DNA from: Cellulomonas xylanilytica
GTDB lineage: Bacteria; Actinomycetota; Actinomycetes; Actinomycetales; Cellulomonadaceae
NCBI RefSeq assembly: GCF_007989805.1
Contig: NZ_BJUB01000005.1
Span: forward strand, 124,001 to 188,000
Reading direction: 5' to 3'
DNA length: 64,000 nt
The position numbers were made by a program, and so were the translations under genes. Positions within the stretch are counted from its first letter, which is position 1; every line of letters begins with the position of its first letter. The notes beneath the pieces were generated by a model. The model saw nothing but the letters and a program-made list of their open reading frames with translations. It made no database searches and was not told the origin of the DNA. Positions 25,594 to 33,243 of this stretch are shown here, one piece after another.

Positions 25594-25900
25594 CTGCGGT
25601 CTGCACCCTTCGTCCCAGGGGTTCGGCCGATTCTCACACAACCGTTGGCGACAGCCCACCTGGCGCGGCGTAACCGGGCGCCGGCGGGTTTCAAGCTGTT
25701 CTAGGCACGGGTGCAGGCGTGGTCAGAGGCGTTCCCCGAGTCCGGAGGGCAGACGGGAGCAAGGCTGGAGTGCGCCGCCGCCTGGCGCCTCGCGCCCGTT
25801 CCCAACAGCAGGGCGGGCGACGAGCGCGTCTGAGTCGCCCGCTCGGTCCAGGTGGCACCGCGGCCCGGACCCGTGGCGCCTTGACGGAATGCCGGCGTTG
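25594..25900 (-). promoter_or_regulatory. Intergenic leader between the PAS-ANTAR-STAS gene and sulP, with hairpin
   Basis: 307 bp without a gene. A 9-bp perfect stem (GCGGGCGAC 25813-25821, GTCGCCCGC 25834-25842, 12-nt loop) lies about 60 bp after the regulator stop. A second short GCGCC/GGCGC hairpin lies near 25772-25788. As ANTAR proteins act by antitermination on leader RNA, this is a candidate target; no canonical paired hexaloops could be confirmed by eye. Confidence 0.4.
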
Positions 25901-26914
25901 TCAGGGGGCGGTGCCGATTCCGGCGGTGGCTCGACGGTTCCTTCGCGCGGACTGTGCGGGTGTCCAATCGTGGTCGGCGGCGAAGCCGGAGCGGTCAGCC
26001 AGCAGGAGCCTGATCGTCAGTCCGGCGCTAGCGCTACGGCGCCGGGCGGCCTCCAGGACAAACACGGCGGTCTTTCCGAGGCAGGCGCCACGCAGATCGA
26101 CGACGACTTCGTCATGGTCCCGTCCAGCAGCCATGAGCTTGTTAACCGCATCGTTGAAGATGCTCATGCACATCACGTCTACGCGTCCGATCACCTGCAG
26201 CGTGGGGACCTGCGCGCGGCGCTCGAAGGTGAGCTGCAGAGGCTCGAGGTGGGGGTGCTGCGGGGGCATCTCCTTACCCTCAAGGAGGGCCATGAAAGTG
26301 TCGTCCGTTGCGGCGCGAACCTCGGAGCCCAGCCCGCCTGCAGACTGGAACGCGGTGATCAGATTCTCAGCCAGCGCTCGCAGCCGGAGGTTGCCGTGCT
26401 GGGAGGCCCACCGCAGGAGCTGGAACGCCGTGTCGCTGTCCACACCGTAGACGCCGATCAGGATGCCCTTGGCCTGGTCAATGACGGCGTGCGACTGCAA
26501 CGCCCGCTGCAGTTCATCGTCCACCTTGTCGGAGACCGCGCGTTGCTGGCGCTCGGTGTCGTCGATGACGAACCCCGATACACCCCCGGTCTGGTCCCCG
26601 GAAATGGTCGGGCTCAGCGCGATCATGACGTCGCGCGTGTAACCCGCCAGATTCACCAGCCTGTACGCGCAGCCCACGGGCTGGCCGTCGGCGAGGCACG
26701 CGTGAAGCAGCTGCTCGACCCGGGCACGGTCTTCGGGATGGACGTGGCTCAGGAAGAGGGCATGCGTGGGCACCACATCTCCCGGGGCCATGCCGTGCAG
26801 TGCGAACATCCCGTCCGACCACGCCCACCGAGGCGCGCTCGCCGAAAAGGTGAACTGGCCCACCACTGTCGTCGTTGCTGAGGTACTCACAAGGTCCTCC
26901 ACCACTCGACACAT
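25901..26914 (-). CDS. PAS-ANTAR-STAS fusion regulator
   Basis: 337 residues. A PAS domain (about residues 18-120) has WAWSDGMFALHGMAPGDVVP and HVHPEDRARVEQLL. An ANTAR RNA-binding domain (about 150-210) contains LQSHAVIDQAKGILIGVYGV and AFQLLRWASQHGN. A STAS-like segment (about 245-320) includes VIGRVDVMCMSIFNDAV and VVVDLRGACLGKT. The STAS phospho-site motif DS[AS]G is replaced by GKTA. It likely couples a sensed signal to transcription antitermination. ATG 26914 and GTG 26890 both have good ribosome-binding sites (GGAG 8 nt and GGAGG 5 nt upstream); I use the ATG. The neighbours are three more ANTAR proteins on the other strand and sulP downstream. Confidence 0.8.
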   Translation of the reverse strand: MCRVVEDLVSTSATTTVVGQFTFSASAPRWAWSDGMFALHGMAPGDVVPTHALFLSHVHPEDRARVEQLLHACLADGQPVGCAYRLVNLAGYTRDVMIALSPTISGDQTGGVSGFVIDDTERQQRAVSDKVDDELQRALQSHAVIDQAKGILIGVYGVDSDTAFQLLRWASQHGNLRLRALAENLITAFQSAGGLGSEVRAATDDTFMALLEGKEMPPQHPHLEPLQLTFERRAQVPTLQVIGRVDVMCMSIFNDAVNKLMAAGRDHDEVVVDLRGACLGKTAVFVLEAARRRSASAGLTIRLLLADRSGFAADHDWTPAQSARRNRRATAGIGTAP

Positions 26915-27204
26915 GGACGGGTCTCCGCGGCAAGGCTCCGACTGAACCTGAGGGGATCCGCCAGGTCGACCAGTGACCGGGCCAACCAGTGCGACTGCGC
27001 CCAAGAAGGCTAGGTCGAGAGTCGGACGAGCGCGACATGAGTGACCAACCGGCCGTATCGGGTTCCGTGAGACCGCGATAACTCCAGGCCGCCGTCGGCG
27101 CCGATCGGGCCTAGCCTGGAGCAACTGGTCGAGGCGACCGCTTCCGGCCATCCCGCAGGCACAGAACCTGTCGTGCGGCCTGGCGGGAGTGCCGGAGGTG
27201 GCCC

Positions 27205-27948
27205 GTGAGCGACCGAATCACTGTGCTCACCCAGTTGGCACGCGTGATCGCCTCTGCACCGGCCGACGAGCCGCTGCCCGTGCGGTTGTGCCGGGCCTAC
27301 GTCGAGGTCCTCGGCGCGGACGGCGGGGCGATCACCCTGGCGTCGACGACCACCCAGCGCCTCACCCTGAGCACGTCCAACGGTGTTTCCGCCCAGATCG
27401 AGGACCTGCAAGATGTCCTCGGGGAGGGACCGGGTCAGGACGCCTACAACAGCGGCACCGCGGTGGTCACCGAGGTCGATGGATTCCGGGACAGGGCGTT
27501 CCCCATGTTCTCCGCGCTGGCCGGCGCTCTGACCGGCTCGCTGACCGTGTGGGCGATCCCCATGCACCCGGGCGGAGCCACCATCGGTGTCATCACGGTC
27601 TACCTACGCACCGGCGGGCTGGCCCACAGCCTGGACGACGCCCAGTTCCTGGCGGACTCCGTTGGCGCGGCACTGCTGGACGACCCGAGCGCGCGCAGGC
27701 AGACCCCGTTCTCGGGATGGTCGGATCGCGCCCGGGTCCATCGGGCGACCGGCATGATCGTCGCCCAGCTGAGTGTCGGAACCGAGGACGCCTTCGCAAT
27801 TCTGCGCGCGCACGCGTTCGCCGAAGGGACCAACCTGGACGGCGTCGCCACCGAGGTCCTCGAACGACGGCTTCACTTCACGCCTCCGCACACCGGCGCC
27901 GCATCGCTCGACAGACCGGGCGACAGCACGAAAGGAGACGAGCCATGA
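27205..27948 (+). CDS. GAF-ANTAR transcription antitermination regulator (1)
   Basis: 247 residues. The GAF domain (about residues 10-165) has ADGGAITLAST, GEGPGQDAYNSG and VWAIPMHPGGATIGVITVY. The ANTAR domain (about 172-228) has RVHRATGMIVAQLSVGTEDAFAILRAHAFAEG. The first of three tandem GAF-ANTAR genes, it overlaps the next by 4 bp. The GTG at 27205 has GGAGG 6 nt upstream, which fixes the start. ANTAR proteins bind hairpin leader RNA; the target is unknown here. Confidence 0.87.
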   Translation: MSDRITVLTQLARVIASAPADEPLPVRLCRAYVEVLGADGGAITLASTTTQRLTLSTSNGVSAQIEDLQDVLGEGPGQDAYNSGTAVVTEVDGFRDRAFPMFSALAGALTGSLTVWAIPMHPGGATIGVITVYLRTGGLAHSLDDAQFLADSVGAALLDDPSARRQTPFSGWSDRARVHRATGMIVAQLSVGTEDAFAILRAHAFAEGTNLDGVATEVLERRLHFTPPHTGAASLDRPGDSTKGDEP

Positions 27949-28637
27949 CCGACCGCACCCCCGAGCAGGCCCTCACCGACGTGCTCGGCGCGCTCGTGCG
28001 CAACCAGGAGACGACCGACCTGCTGTCCGACCTCGTTCGTGACTGCGCCGCGCTCATGCCCGCTGGAGCCGTCGCCGTGCTCGTCCACAACGGCCATCGC
28101 CAGCTGGAGCTGTTGAGTGCGACGTCGCACCGCGCGACCGAGCTCGAGCTCTACCAAGCACAGGAGAACCACGGCCCCTGCGTAGATGCAGCACGCAGCG
28201 GTGAACCGGTCAGCGCCGTCGGCGAAGCCGACCTCGTCGCGCACTGGGACCAGGTCGGGCAGGCGATCGTGGACTCCGGGTTCCTGGCCGTGCACGCCTT
28301 CCCTATGACGTGGGGCGGGCGGCCGCTCGGCGCCCTCAACGTGTTCTCCGAGTCGCCCGACCCGCTCGGGCCTGCGGCACTTCCCCTGGGCCAGAACTTC
28401 GCCTACGTCGCCACCCTGGCCCTGACGCAACCCACCCAGCTCAATGACGGCGACCTCGCCGAACGCGTCGAATCCGCCCTGCAGGGCCGCGTCGTCGTAG
28501 AACAGGCCAAAGGCGTGCTGGCCCAGAACCTCGGCCTCGACATGGACGCCGCCGACGACCACCTGTTGCACCGAACTCTCGAAGCCCGCTCTACCCTGAG
28601 CCGGACCGCTCGACAGGTTATCCGTGAAGCCCAGTAG
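27945..28637 (+). CDS. GAF-ANTAR transcription antitermination regulator (2)
   Basis: 230 residues. The GAF domain (about 15-160) contains GAVAVLVHNGHRQLELLSAT, ENHGPCVDAARSG and LGALNVFSE. The ANTAR domain (about 170-228) has ALQGRVVVEQAKGVLAQNLG and AADDHLLHRTLEA. The ATG at 27945 overlaps the previous stop, with AAAGGAG upstream. A Cys in GPCVDA is typical of this GAF branch. The next gene begins 141 bp later with its own ribosome-binding site. Confidence 0.87.
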   Translation: MTDRTPEQALTDVLGALVRNQETTDLLSDLVRDCAALMPAGAVAVLVHNGHRQLELLSATSHRATELELYQAQENHGPCVDAARSGEPVSAVGEADLVAHWDQVGQAIVDSGFLAVHAFPMTWGGRPLGALNVFSESPDPLGPAALPLGQNFAYVATLALTQPTQLNDGDLAERVESALQGRVVVEQAKGVLAQNLGLDMDAADDHLLHRTLEARSTLSRTARQVIREAQ

Positions 28638-28778
28638 CGCTGAGACGATTGCTCGCCCCGGGCCGGCGCCTTTGAGGCCGCACTGTGCGATGGTGGACAG
28701 GCGCCGGTCTCCCGGGTCGCCGTCCGCAGCTCCCCCTTCCGCGACCGATCCGCGACCGGCGAGCACCCAAGGATCGCG

Positions 28779-29471
28779 ATGACCGACAACATGGATCTGA
28801 GCGGCAAACCGCAGGCCGAGGCAGCCCTCGCAGCATGGTGCCTGGGCGACTTCGCCCTCCACGCCGCCACCCACCTAGGCATGAGCAGTGAGTGCAGCAT
28901 CATCCTGCGTCGCGCCGGACACACACGACGGACCGCCTCGAGCAGCGACCGCGCCGGCCAGTGCGACGACGTCGAAACCCGCCAGAACTCCGGCGCCTGC
29001 ATCGAGGCGATGGACGAGCTACGCGTGATCCTCGTCCACGACCTCGTCGTCGAGGACCGCTGGCACGACTGGACCCAGGCAGCACTGAGCGCCGGCTTCC
29101 GGTCCGCCGCCGCCTTCCCCGCCTACGTCGGCTCCGGCGCCGAGATCGCGTTCAACGTGTACTCAGAGGAACACGACCCGTGGACGCGCGACATGATCGT
29201 GCGAGCCGACATGTACGCCCAGCAGATCGGCCTGGTCATGGGCCTCGTCCTCGACGTCACCGACCTGGAGGACAAGGTCGCGGCTTTCCAGAAGGCCCTC
29301 GCCGCGCAGGCCGCCATCGACCAGGCGATCGGCGCCATGATGCACAGCCAGAGTTGTACCGCCGAGGAAGCCCTCACCATCCTGCGCAGCGCCGCCGGCG
29401 ACCGCAATGTCGACCTCCCGCAAGTGGCCGCAACTGTGCTCCAGGGACTCACGAACGACAACGGACGGTAG
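28779..29471 (+). CDS. GAF-ANTAR transcription antitermination regulator (3)
   Basis: 230 residues. The GAF-like domain (about 20-155) has SGACIEAMDELRVILVHDLV and AAFPAYVGSGAEIAFNVYSE. The ANTAR domain (about 165-225) has LAAQAAIDQAIGAMMHSQS and EEALTILRSAAGDRNVD. It is more diverged than its two upstream paralogues; the usual KGILM of ANTAR reads IGAMM. The end is 35 bp before the convergent anti-sigma-type kinase. Confidence 0.83.
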   Translation: MTDNMDLSGKPQAEAALAAWCLGDFALHAATHLGMSSECSIILRRAGHTRRTASSSDRAGQCDDVETRQNSGACIEAMDELRVILVHDLVVEDRWHDWTQAALSAGFRSAAAFPAYVGSGAEIAFNVYSEEHDPWTRDMIVRADMYAQQIGLVMGLVLDVTDLEDKVAAFQKALAAQAAIDQAIGAMMHSQSCTAEEALTILRSAAGDRNVDLPQVAATVLQGLTNDNGR

Positions 29472-29506
29472 GACCGACGCCGTGCCGTCAAGGCCTTCGC
29501 TCGGGG

Positions 29507-29980
29507 CTACGGGCCGATCTCAGCCCAGATGACTTTGACCGTGTCCGTGCGGTACCAGCCCACGTCTCGGGACAGGCGCCGGGCGATCTGCAGTCCGAAG
29601 CCTCCTTGTCCCGGCGGGCGGTCACCGACTATGCGCGGCTCGCTACTCAGGTCGTGGTCGGCCACGGTCAGCAGGAAGCGGGCGCCGTCTTGCAGAAGCT
29701 CGACGATGGTCGGGGGTCGACCATGACGGATCCCGTTGGTTGCCAGCTCGGAGGCGACTAGGACCAGGTCGTGGGCTACCCGGTCGAGGCGTCGGTCGGG
29801 ATGCTGCACCGCGCGGGCGTTGATCTCGCGGCGCACCCCCTCACGCAGATCATGCAGCTGGGCGACGGTGTCCACCACCCACCGGTGCACCGGCACGAAC
29901 CTGGACGGCGGGTGTGAGGATCGCAGCCCACCGTCGCGGTCACGATCCTCGCCCGCGAAGGGATCGGAAGGCGAGATCAC
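29507..29980 (-). CDS. Anti-sigma-factor-type ATP-binding protein (RsbW-like HATPase)
   Basis: 157 residues of GHKL ATPase fold. The N box is LVASELATNGIRHG, followed by the G1 box in TVADHD and the G2 loop in GQGGFGLQIARRL. This is the layout of RsbW/SpoIIAB serine kinases used in partner switching with STAS proteins, and a STAS gene lies divergently 116 bp away. The GTG at 29980 has TATCGT six bases upstream, so the message is probably leaderless. No sigma-factor gene is present in the element, so its partner is unknown. Confidence 0.85.
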   Translation of the reverse strand: MISPSDPFAGEDRDRDGGLRSSHPPSRFVPVHRWVVDTVAQLHDLREGVRREINARAVQHPDRRLDRVAHDLVLVASELATNGIRHGRPPTIVELLQDGARFLLTVADHDLSSEPRIVGDRPPGQGGFGLQIARRLSRDVGWYRTDTVKVIWAEIGP

Positions 29981-30096
29981 GGACCGACGATAAGTGCGTC
30001 AGCCCGTTACCGCCCGCTCGGTCAGCCAAGGTCTCCGGACCTCTAGAGTCCTGCCAAGAAGCGGAGCGCGTCCAGCCACGAGAGGCGGTCCAGGTC

Positions 30097-30423
30097 GTGC
30101 ACAGTAGCGACGTCGTGGGCTCCAACTTTCCAGGAACCGTGCACGTCACGGTGACCGATGTTGCCGTCCAGGTCACGCTGACCGGTGACATCGACGTCGA
30201 CTTGACCGACGAGTTGGACGAAGCCGGACGCACGGCCCGTGAGCACCGGCTACCAATCTTCGTCGATGCCGTGGGAGTAAGTTTCATGGACTCAGCCGGC
30301 GCCCGATTCATCGGACGCTGCTACGGCCACGGTCCGCTCACGGTCGCCGCCTCACCACCGGTCCGCTTGCTGCTCAAGATTCTGGCGATGGACGACGTCC
30401 TGACCCCACGTGAGCCGAGCTAG
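30097..30423 (+). CDS. STAS-domain anti-sigma-factor antagonist
   Basis: 108 residues of STAS fold: VTVTDVAVQVTLTGDIDVDL, then IFVDAVGVSFMDSAGARFIG with the phosphorylatable Ser in DSAG. It probably cycles between free and phosphorylated states with the RsbW-like kinase encoded divergently. The GTG at 30097 is the first in-frame start giving a normal-length STAS domain; the frame further upstream covers the intergenic region and has no coding character. Confidence 0.8.
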   Translation: MHSSDVVGSNFPGTVHVTVTDVAVQVTLTGDIDVDLTDELDEAGRTAREHRLPIFVDAVGVSFMDSAGARFIGRCYGHGPLTVAASPPVRLLLKILAMDDVLTPREPS

Positions 30424-30527
30424 CCGGCAGGTGTCATCTAGCGGCGGCGCAGCGGACCGACACGGTCCGTGCGGCTCATCCGGCCGCCGACCCCCCACAT
30501 CAGCACGGTGCGGCAGGATTAGTTGCC

Positions 30528-31106
30528 ATGTGGAGTCCCGAGAATGCCTCCAAGGTGGCATCCGAGTACCTCTCGGGCCTCGGTCGACGCTGGAACCACG
30601 TGCGCACGGTAGGCGAGCTCGCCGATGGACTGGCCGCAGCAGGCAAAATCTCGGCTGACGTGGCTGCTGCTGCGTGGCTCCACGACCTGGGCTACGCCGA
30701 GGAGCTGTCGATGACGGGACTGCATGCCCTCGACGGCGCGGCATTCCTCGCGGCCGAAGGCGCCCCCGTTGAGGTCGTGAGCCTCGTGGCGCATCACACG
30801 GGCGCCGAATATGAGGCCGAGGAGCGTGGGCTGAGGTCGTTGCTCTCCACGATGCCCGCCGCCGAGCCAAGCGAGCTCGATGCCCTCACCCTGCTCGACC
30901 TCGTGACGGCGCCCGACGGCAGCCTTACCGAGCCTGAGACCCGGATCGCCGAGATCCTGAGCAGATATCCCGACTCCAGTCCCGTGCATCGGGCGGTCAG
31001 CCGCTCAAGAGGTGAGCTGCTTGCCTCCGCTGAGCGAGCGAGACGGCAGCTCGGCCTACCCGATGAATGGCCGGCCGGAGCCCTTAAGGGCGTGCTCGAG
31101 CCGTAA
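30528..31106 (+). CDS. HD-domain phosphohydrolase-like protein
   Basis: 192 residues. The HD motif runs from RWNHVRTV to AAAAWLHDLGYAEEL, with later His in LHALDGA and SLVAHHTGAE, giving the full H...HD...H...D metal set. The substrate (nucleotide or other phosphoester) is unknown. The 3' end overlaps the convergent Nudix gene by 51 bp, and both frames look real. Start at ATG 30528. Confidence 0.83.
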   Translation: MWSPENASKVASEYLSGLGRRWNHVRTVGELADGLAAAGKISADVAAAAWLHDLGYAEELSMTGLHALDGAAFLAAEGAPVEVVSLVAHHTGAEYEAEERGLRSLLSTMPAAEPSELDALTLLDLVTAPDGSLTEPETRIAEILSRYPDSSPVHRAVSRSRGELLASAERARRQLGLPDEWPAGALKGVLEP

Positions 31107-31526
31107 CCGCATCGATGCGTGGAGGTCCAGGGATTCGATCTGGTCTGGCGTGAGCCATTCGACCTCGTCGCTCTCGGAACTGGTGGCCCTCTCGCCCCCT
31201 AGGAGCCGTGCACGAAAAGCGATCGAGAACTGTTGGCGCACCTCCCCGTCGTCGTACTGCATGACGTGGTTCGGGTTGGTGTAAGTGCCGGTGATCGTGT
31301 CCACCTCGACGTCGTAACCGGTCTCTTCCTTGACCTCTCGGATCACGGTGTCGGCGATGCTCTCACCAGGCTCGTGACCGCCTCCGGGAAGTGCCCAGCG
31401 GTTGTTGTCCGTCTTGTGGATCATCAGTACGCGACCTTCGTCGTCCTGCACGATCGCGACGACGGAGGGCACCACGGAGTTGATCTCCGGAGCATTGGGG
31501 TCATCGATGTAGTCGATGCGAGCCAT
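31056..31526 (-). CDS. Nudix hydrolase
   Basis: 156 residues with an intact Nudix box, GGHEPGESIADTVIREVKEE then TGYD (Gx5Ex7REUxEExGU). It is preceded by INSVVPSVVAIVQDDEGRVLMIHK and the substrate-strand NNRWALPGG. It hydrolyses nucleoside diphosphates linked to another group; the substrate is not predictable. TACGCT lies 7 nt before the ATG on the coding strand, implying a leaderless start. It lies 20 bp from the XRE regulator gene on the same strand and may share its transcript. Confidence 0.9.
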   Translation of the reverse strand: MARIDYIDDPNAPEINSVVPSVVAIVQDDEGRVLMIHKTDNNRWALPGGGHEPGESIADTVIREVKEETGYDVEVDTITGTYTNPNHVMQYDDGEVRQQFSIAFRARLLGGERATSSESDEVEWLTPDQIESLDLHASMRLRLEHALKGSGRPFIG

Positions 31527-31546
31527 GTCTTCGAGCGTACGGGTGC

Positions 31547-32287
31547 TCAGACAGTTTTGGCGGCCTGCCAGGTGCGCTCGAAGGACTCCATGTAGTGCGC
31601 GAAGAGACGGCCGCCGGGGATCCGGTTGACGTGCATGATCGGTGAGTGGCCGGCGGGCGCTCCAATGGCGTGCGGGTTGACGAGCAGCTGGTCGTCGAAC
31701 CGGAAGAGCGAGGCGTAGAGCGTGCTGCCGTGCTTCCGTCCTTCGATGCCGGCGACATCTCCCAGTAACGGCGTGAGGTACTTCCAGGTCAGGTTGCACC
31801 TGGCGGCCATCAGCTCGCCGATGCCCTCCTCCTCGCCTCGGAGCGCGACGGCGGGGCTCTCAGGGTCTCCGAACAGCAGGCGGACGCGGACGCCGCTCTT
31901 CGCTCGCGCTGCGATCCGCTCAGCGAACTCAGGGATGCCGTCGTGCAGGAAGCTGCCGGCGAATGCGAGCAGGTCGATCGCCTCTCGTGCGTTGTCGATG
32001 AGCTCTTCCCAGGTCGAGACCGGCAGTGCGGCGCGGCTGGGATAGAGGTCGAGGAACTCGGCGCGGGTGGCGGACCTGGTGCGCGGATCTGAGTCGGTGG
32101 CGGGCCACAGGAACACGTCGGACCTGCCGAGGATGCTCGCCGCGCTCATGCGGTGCGTCCGATGCGGGATCCGGTCAGTGCTGATCCAGCGTTCGACCGT
32201 CTTGGGATCGACCCCGACCTTCTCGCCGAACTGCTGGAGCGAGAGTCCCGCGTCCGTGATCGCTGCGCGGAGCCGTTCGTTCGTCAT
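31547..32287 (-). CDS. XRE-family regulator with C-terminal DUF5919-like domain
   Basis: 246 residues. The N-terminal HTH (about 1-45) is TNERLRAAITDAGLSLQQFG then EKVGVDPKTVERWIS. The C-terminal part (about 85-246) has EELIDNAREAIDLLAFAGSF, VRLLFGDPES and HSPIMHVNRIPGGRLFAHY, as in XRE proteins with DUF5919. GGAGG sits 4 nt before the ATG at 32287. It is transcribed divergently from the replication/integration operon across a region with repeated GGGACGT motifs, so it is the likely maintenance repressor of the element. Confidence 0.85.
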   Translation of the reverse strand: MTNERLRAAITDAGLSLQQFGEKVGVDPKTVERWISTDRIPHRTHRMSAASILGRSDVFLWPATDSDPRTRSATRAEFLDLYPSRAALPVSTWEELIDNAREAIDLLAFAGSFLHDGIPEFAERIAARAKSGVRVRLLFGDPESPAVALRGEEEGIGELMAARCNLTWKYLTPLLGDVAGIEGRKHGSTLYASLFRFDDQLLVNPHAIGAPAGHSPIMHVNRIPGGRLFAHYMESFERTWQAAKTV

Positions 32288-32306
32288 CACGCCTCCAGGG
32301 CGTCTT

Positions 32307-32346
32307 GGGACGTTTGCACCCATCCTAGGACGTCCCGAAACGTCCC
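32307..32346. promoter_or_regulatory. Operator repeats between the XRE gene and the rep-int operon
   Basis: GGGACGTTT (32307-32315) and its reverse complement AAACGTCCC (32338-32346) flank a central palindrome GGACGTCC (32328-32335), and one more CGTCCCA half-site follows near 32362. Dyads in a divergent promoter region are the expected binding sites of the XRE repressor. Confidence 0.65.
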
Positions 32347-32431
32347 ACAACGGGGTGACGCCGTCCCACTCCATCGCGGTCTCGTTGGTCGTGGGCAGAT
32401 AGCCCACACATGAGCGCAAGGAGTCGACATC

Positions 32432-32857
32432 ATGGCCATCGCCAAGCGTTTCGAGATCGCTCACGAGACGGTGTTCCCCAAGGGGGCCTACCTGCGCGGG
32501 CTCGTGGAGCCCGTCACGGACTTCCAGGCCGAGCAGCGCCCGGACGGTTCGCGACCCCAGCAGCATGACAAGGAGACCGGCCTCCGGCTGTGGCAGTGCA
32601 CGGTCATCGATGGCGACGACGAGGTCGGCCGCCGCGAGATCGGTGTGACGGTCAAGTTCGCTGCAGAGGTGCAGCCGGTGCCGCCGAAGAACAACTCGCC
32701 ACTGCCGTGGACGCCGGTGGAGTTCGTGGGCCTCACGGCACTGCCGTACGTCGACGACTCGGGGAAGCGGCCCCGCATCGCGTGGTCGTTCCGGGCGGAA
32801 GGCTTCGCCACACCGGGCCAGTCGGCCAGGGTCGGGGAGCCGAAGGCGGCGGCGTGA
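32432..32857 (+). CDS. Hypothetical actinobacterial ICE/plasmid protein
   Basis: 141 residues with no membrane helix. It begins AIAKRFEIAHETVFPKGAYL and contains VKFAAEVQPVPPK and ALPYVDDSGKRPRIAWSFRA. Short proteins of this type commonly start rep/tra operons of pSAM2-like elements, but the role is unknown. AAGGAG lies 9 nt before the ATG. The stop overlaps the next ATG (TGATG). It heads the operon running to the integrase. Confidence 0.7.
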   Translation: MAIAKRFEIAHETVFPKGAYLRGLVEPVTDFQAEQRPDGSRPQQHDKETGLRLWQCTVIDGDDEVGRREIGVTVKFAAEVQPVPPKNNSPLPWTPVEFVGLTALPYVDDSGKRPRIAWSFRAEGFATPGQSARVGEPKAAA

Positions 32858-33243
32858 TGTCCGCGCTGACTGCCACAGAGACCTGCGACGCTTCGGCGGA
32901 GGTAGGGCCGACGATTCCCGAGCTGCTGGTGATGGCGGCCGACATCGTGGCAATGGTCGACGGTCATGTCCGGTCGGTCGACATCGGTCACGGCATCGTG
33001 TCGGTGCACGTCACCTGTCAAGCGGCTGCCGAGTACCTGGCTTGGCGACTCGCTCTGGACCACGTCACGGTCTACGAGCCCACCAGGACGTGCCACGGCT
33101 TCGCAGTCTGGAGCGGCGGTGCATGGCCGGCGGCGGAGTTCAAGGTGTTCTGCCGGGGGGACCTCGTGCCGCCGTTGCGCACGTTTCCTTGCCTCGAGCT
33201 CCAGGCAGCGGCACACACCAGGGTCCTGACCAAGGCCGCGTGA
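32857..33243 (+). CDS. Hypothetical protein in the rep-int operon
   Basis: 128 residues, soluble, with phrases EYLAWRLALDHVTVYEP and GGAWPAAEFKVFCRGD. I do not recognise a family. It overlaps both neighbours by single bases (TGATG), so translation is coupled with the FtsK-type gene that follows. Confidence 0.65.
   Translation: MSALTATETCDASAEVGPTIPELLVMAADIVAMVDGHVRSVDIGHGIVSVHVTCQAAAEYLAWRLALDHVTVYEPTRTCHGFAVWSGGAWPAAEFKVFCRGDLVPPLRTFPCLELQAAAHTRVLTKAA

Noticed and set aside
29914..30096. N-terminal extension of the STAS protein
   Set aside because: The frame overlaps the divergent kinase gene and its leaderless promoter; the STAS fold is complete from GTG 30097.
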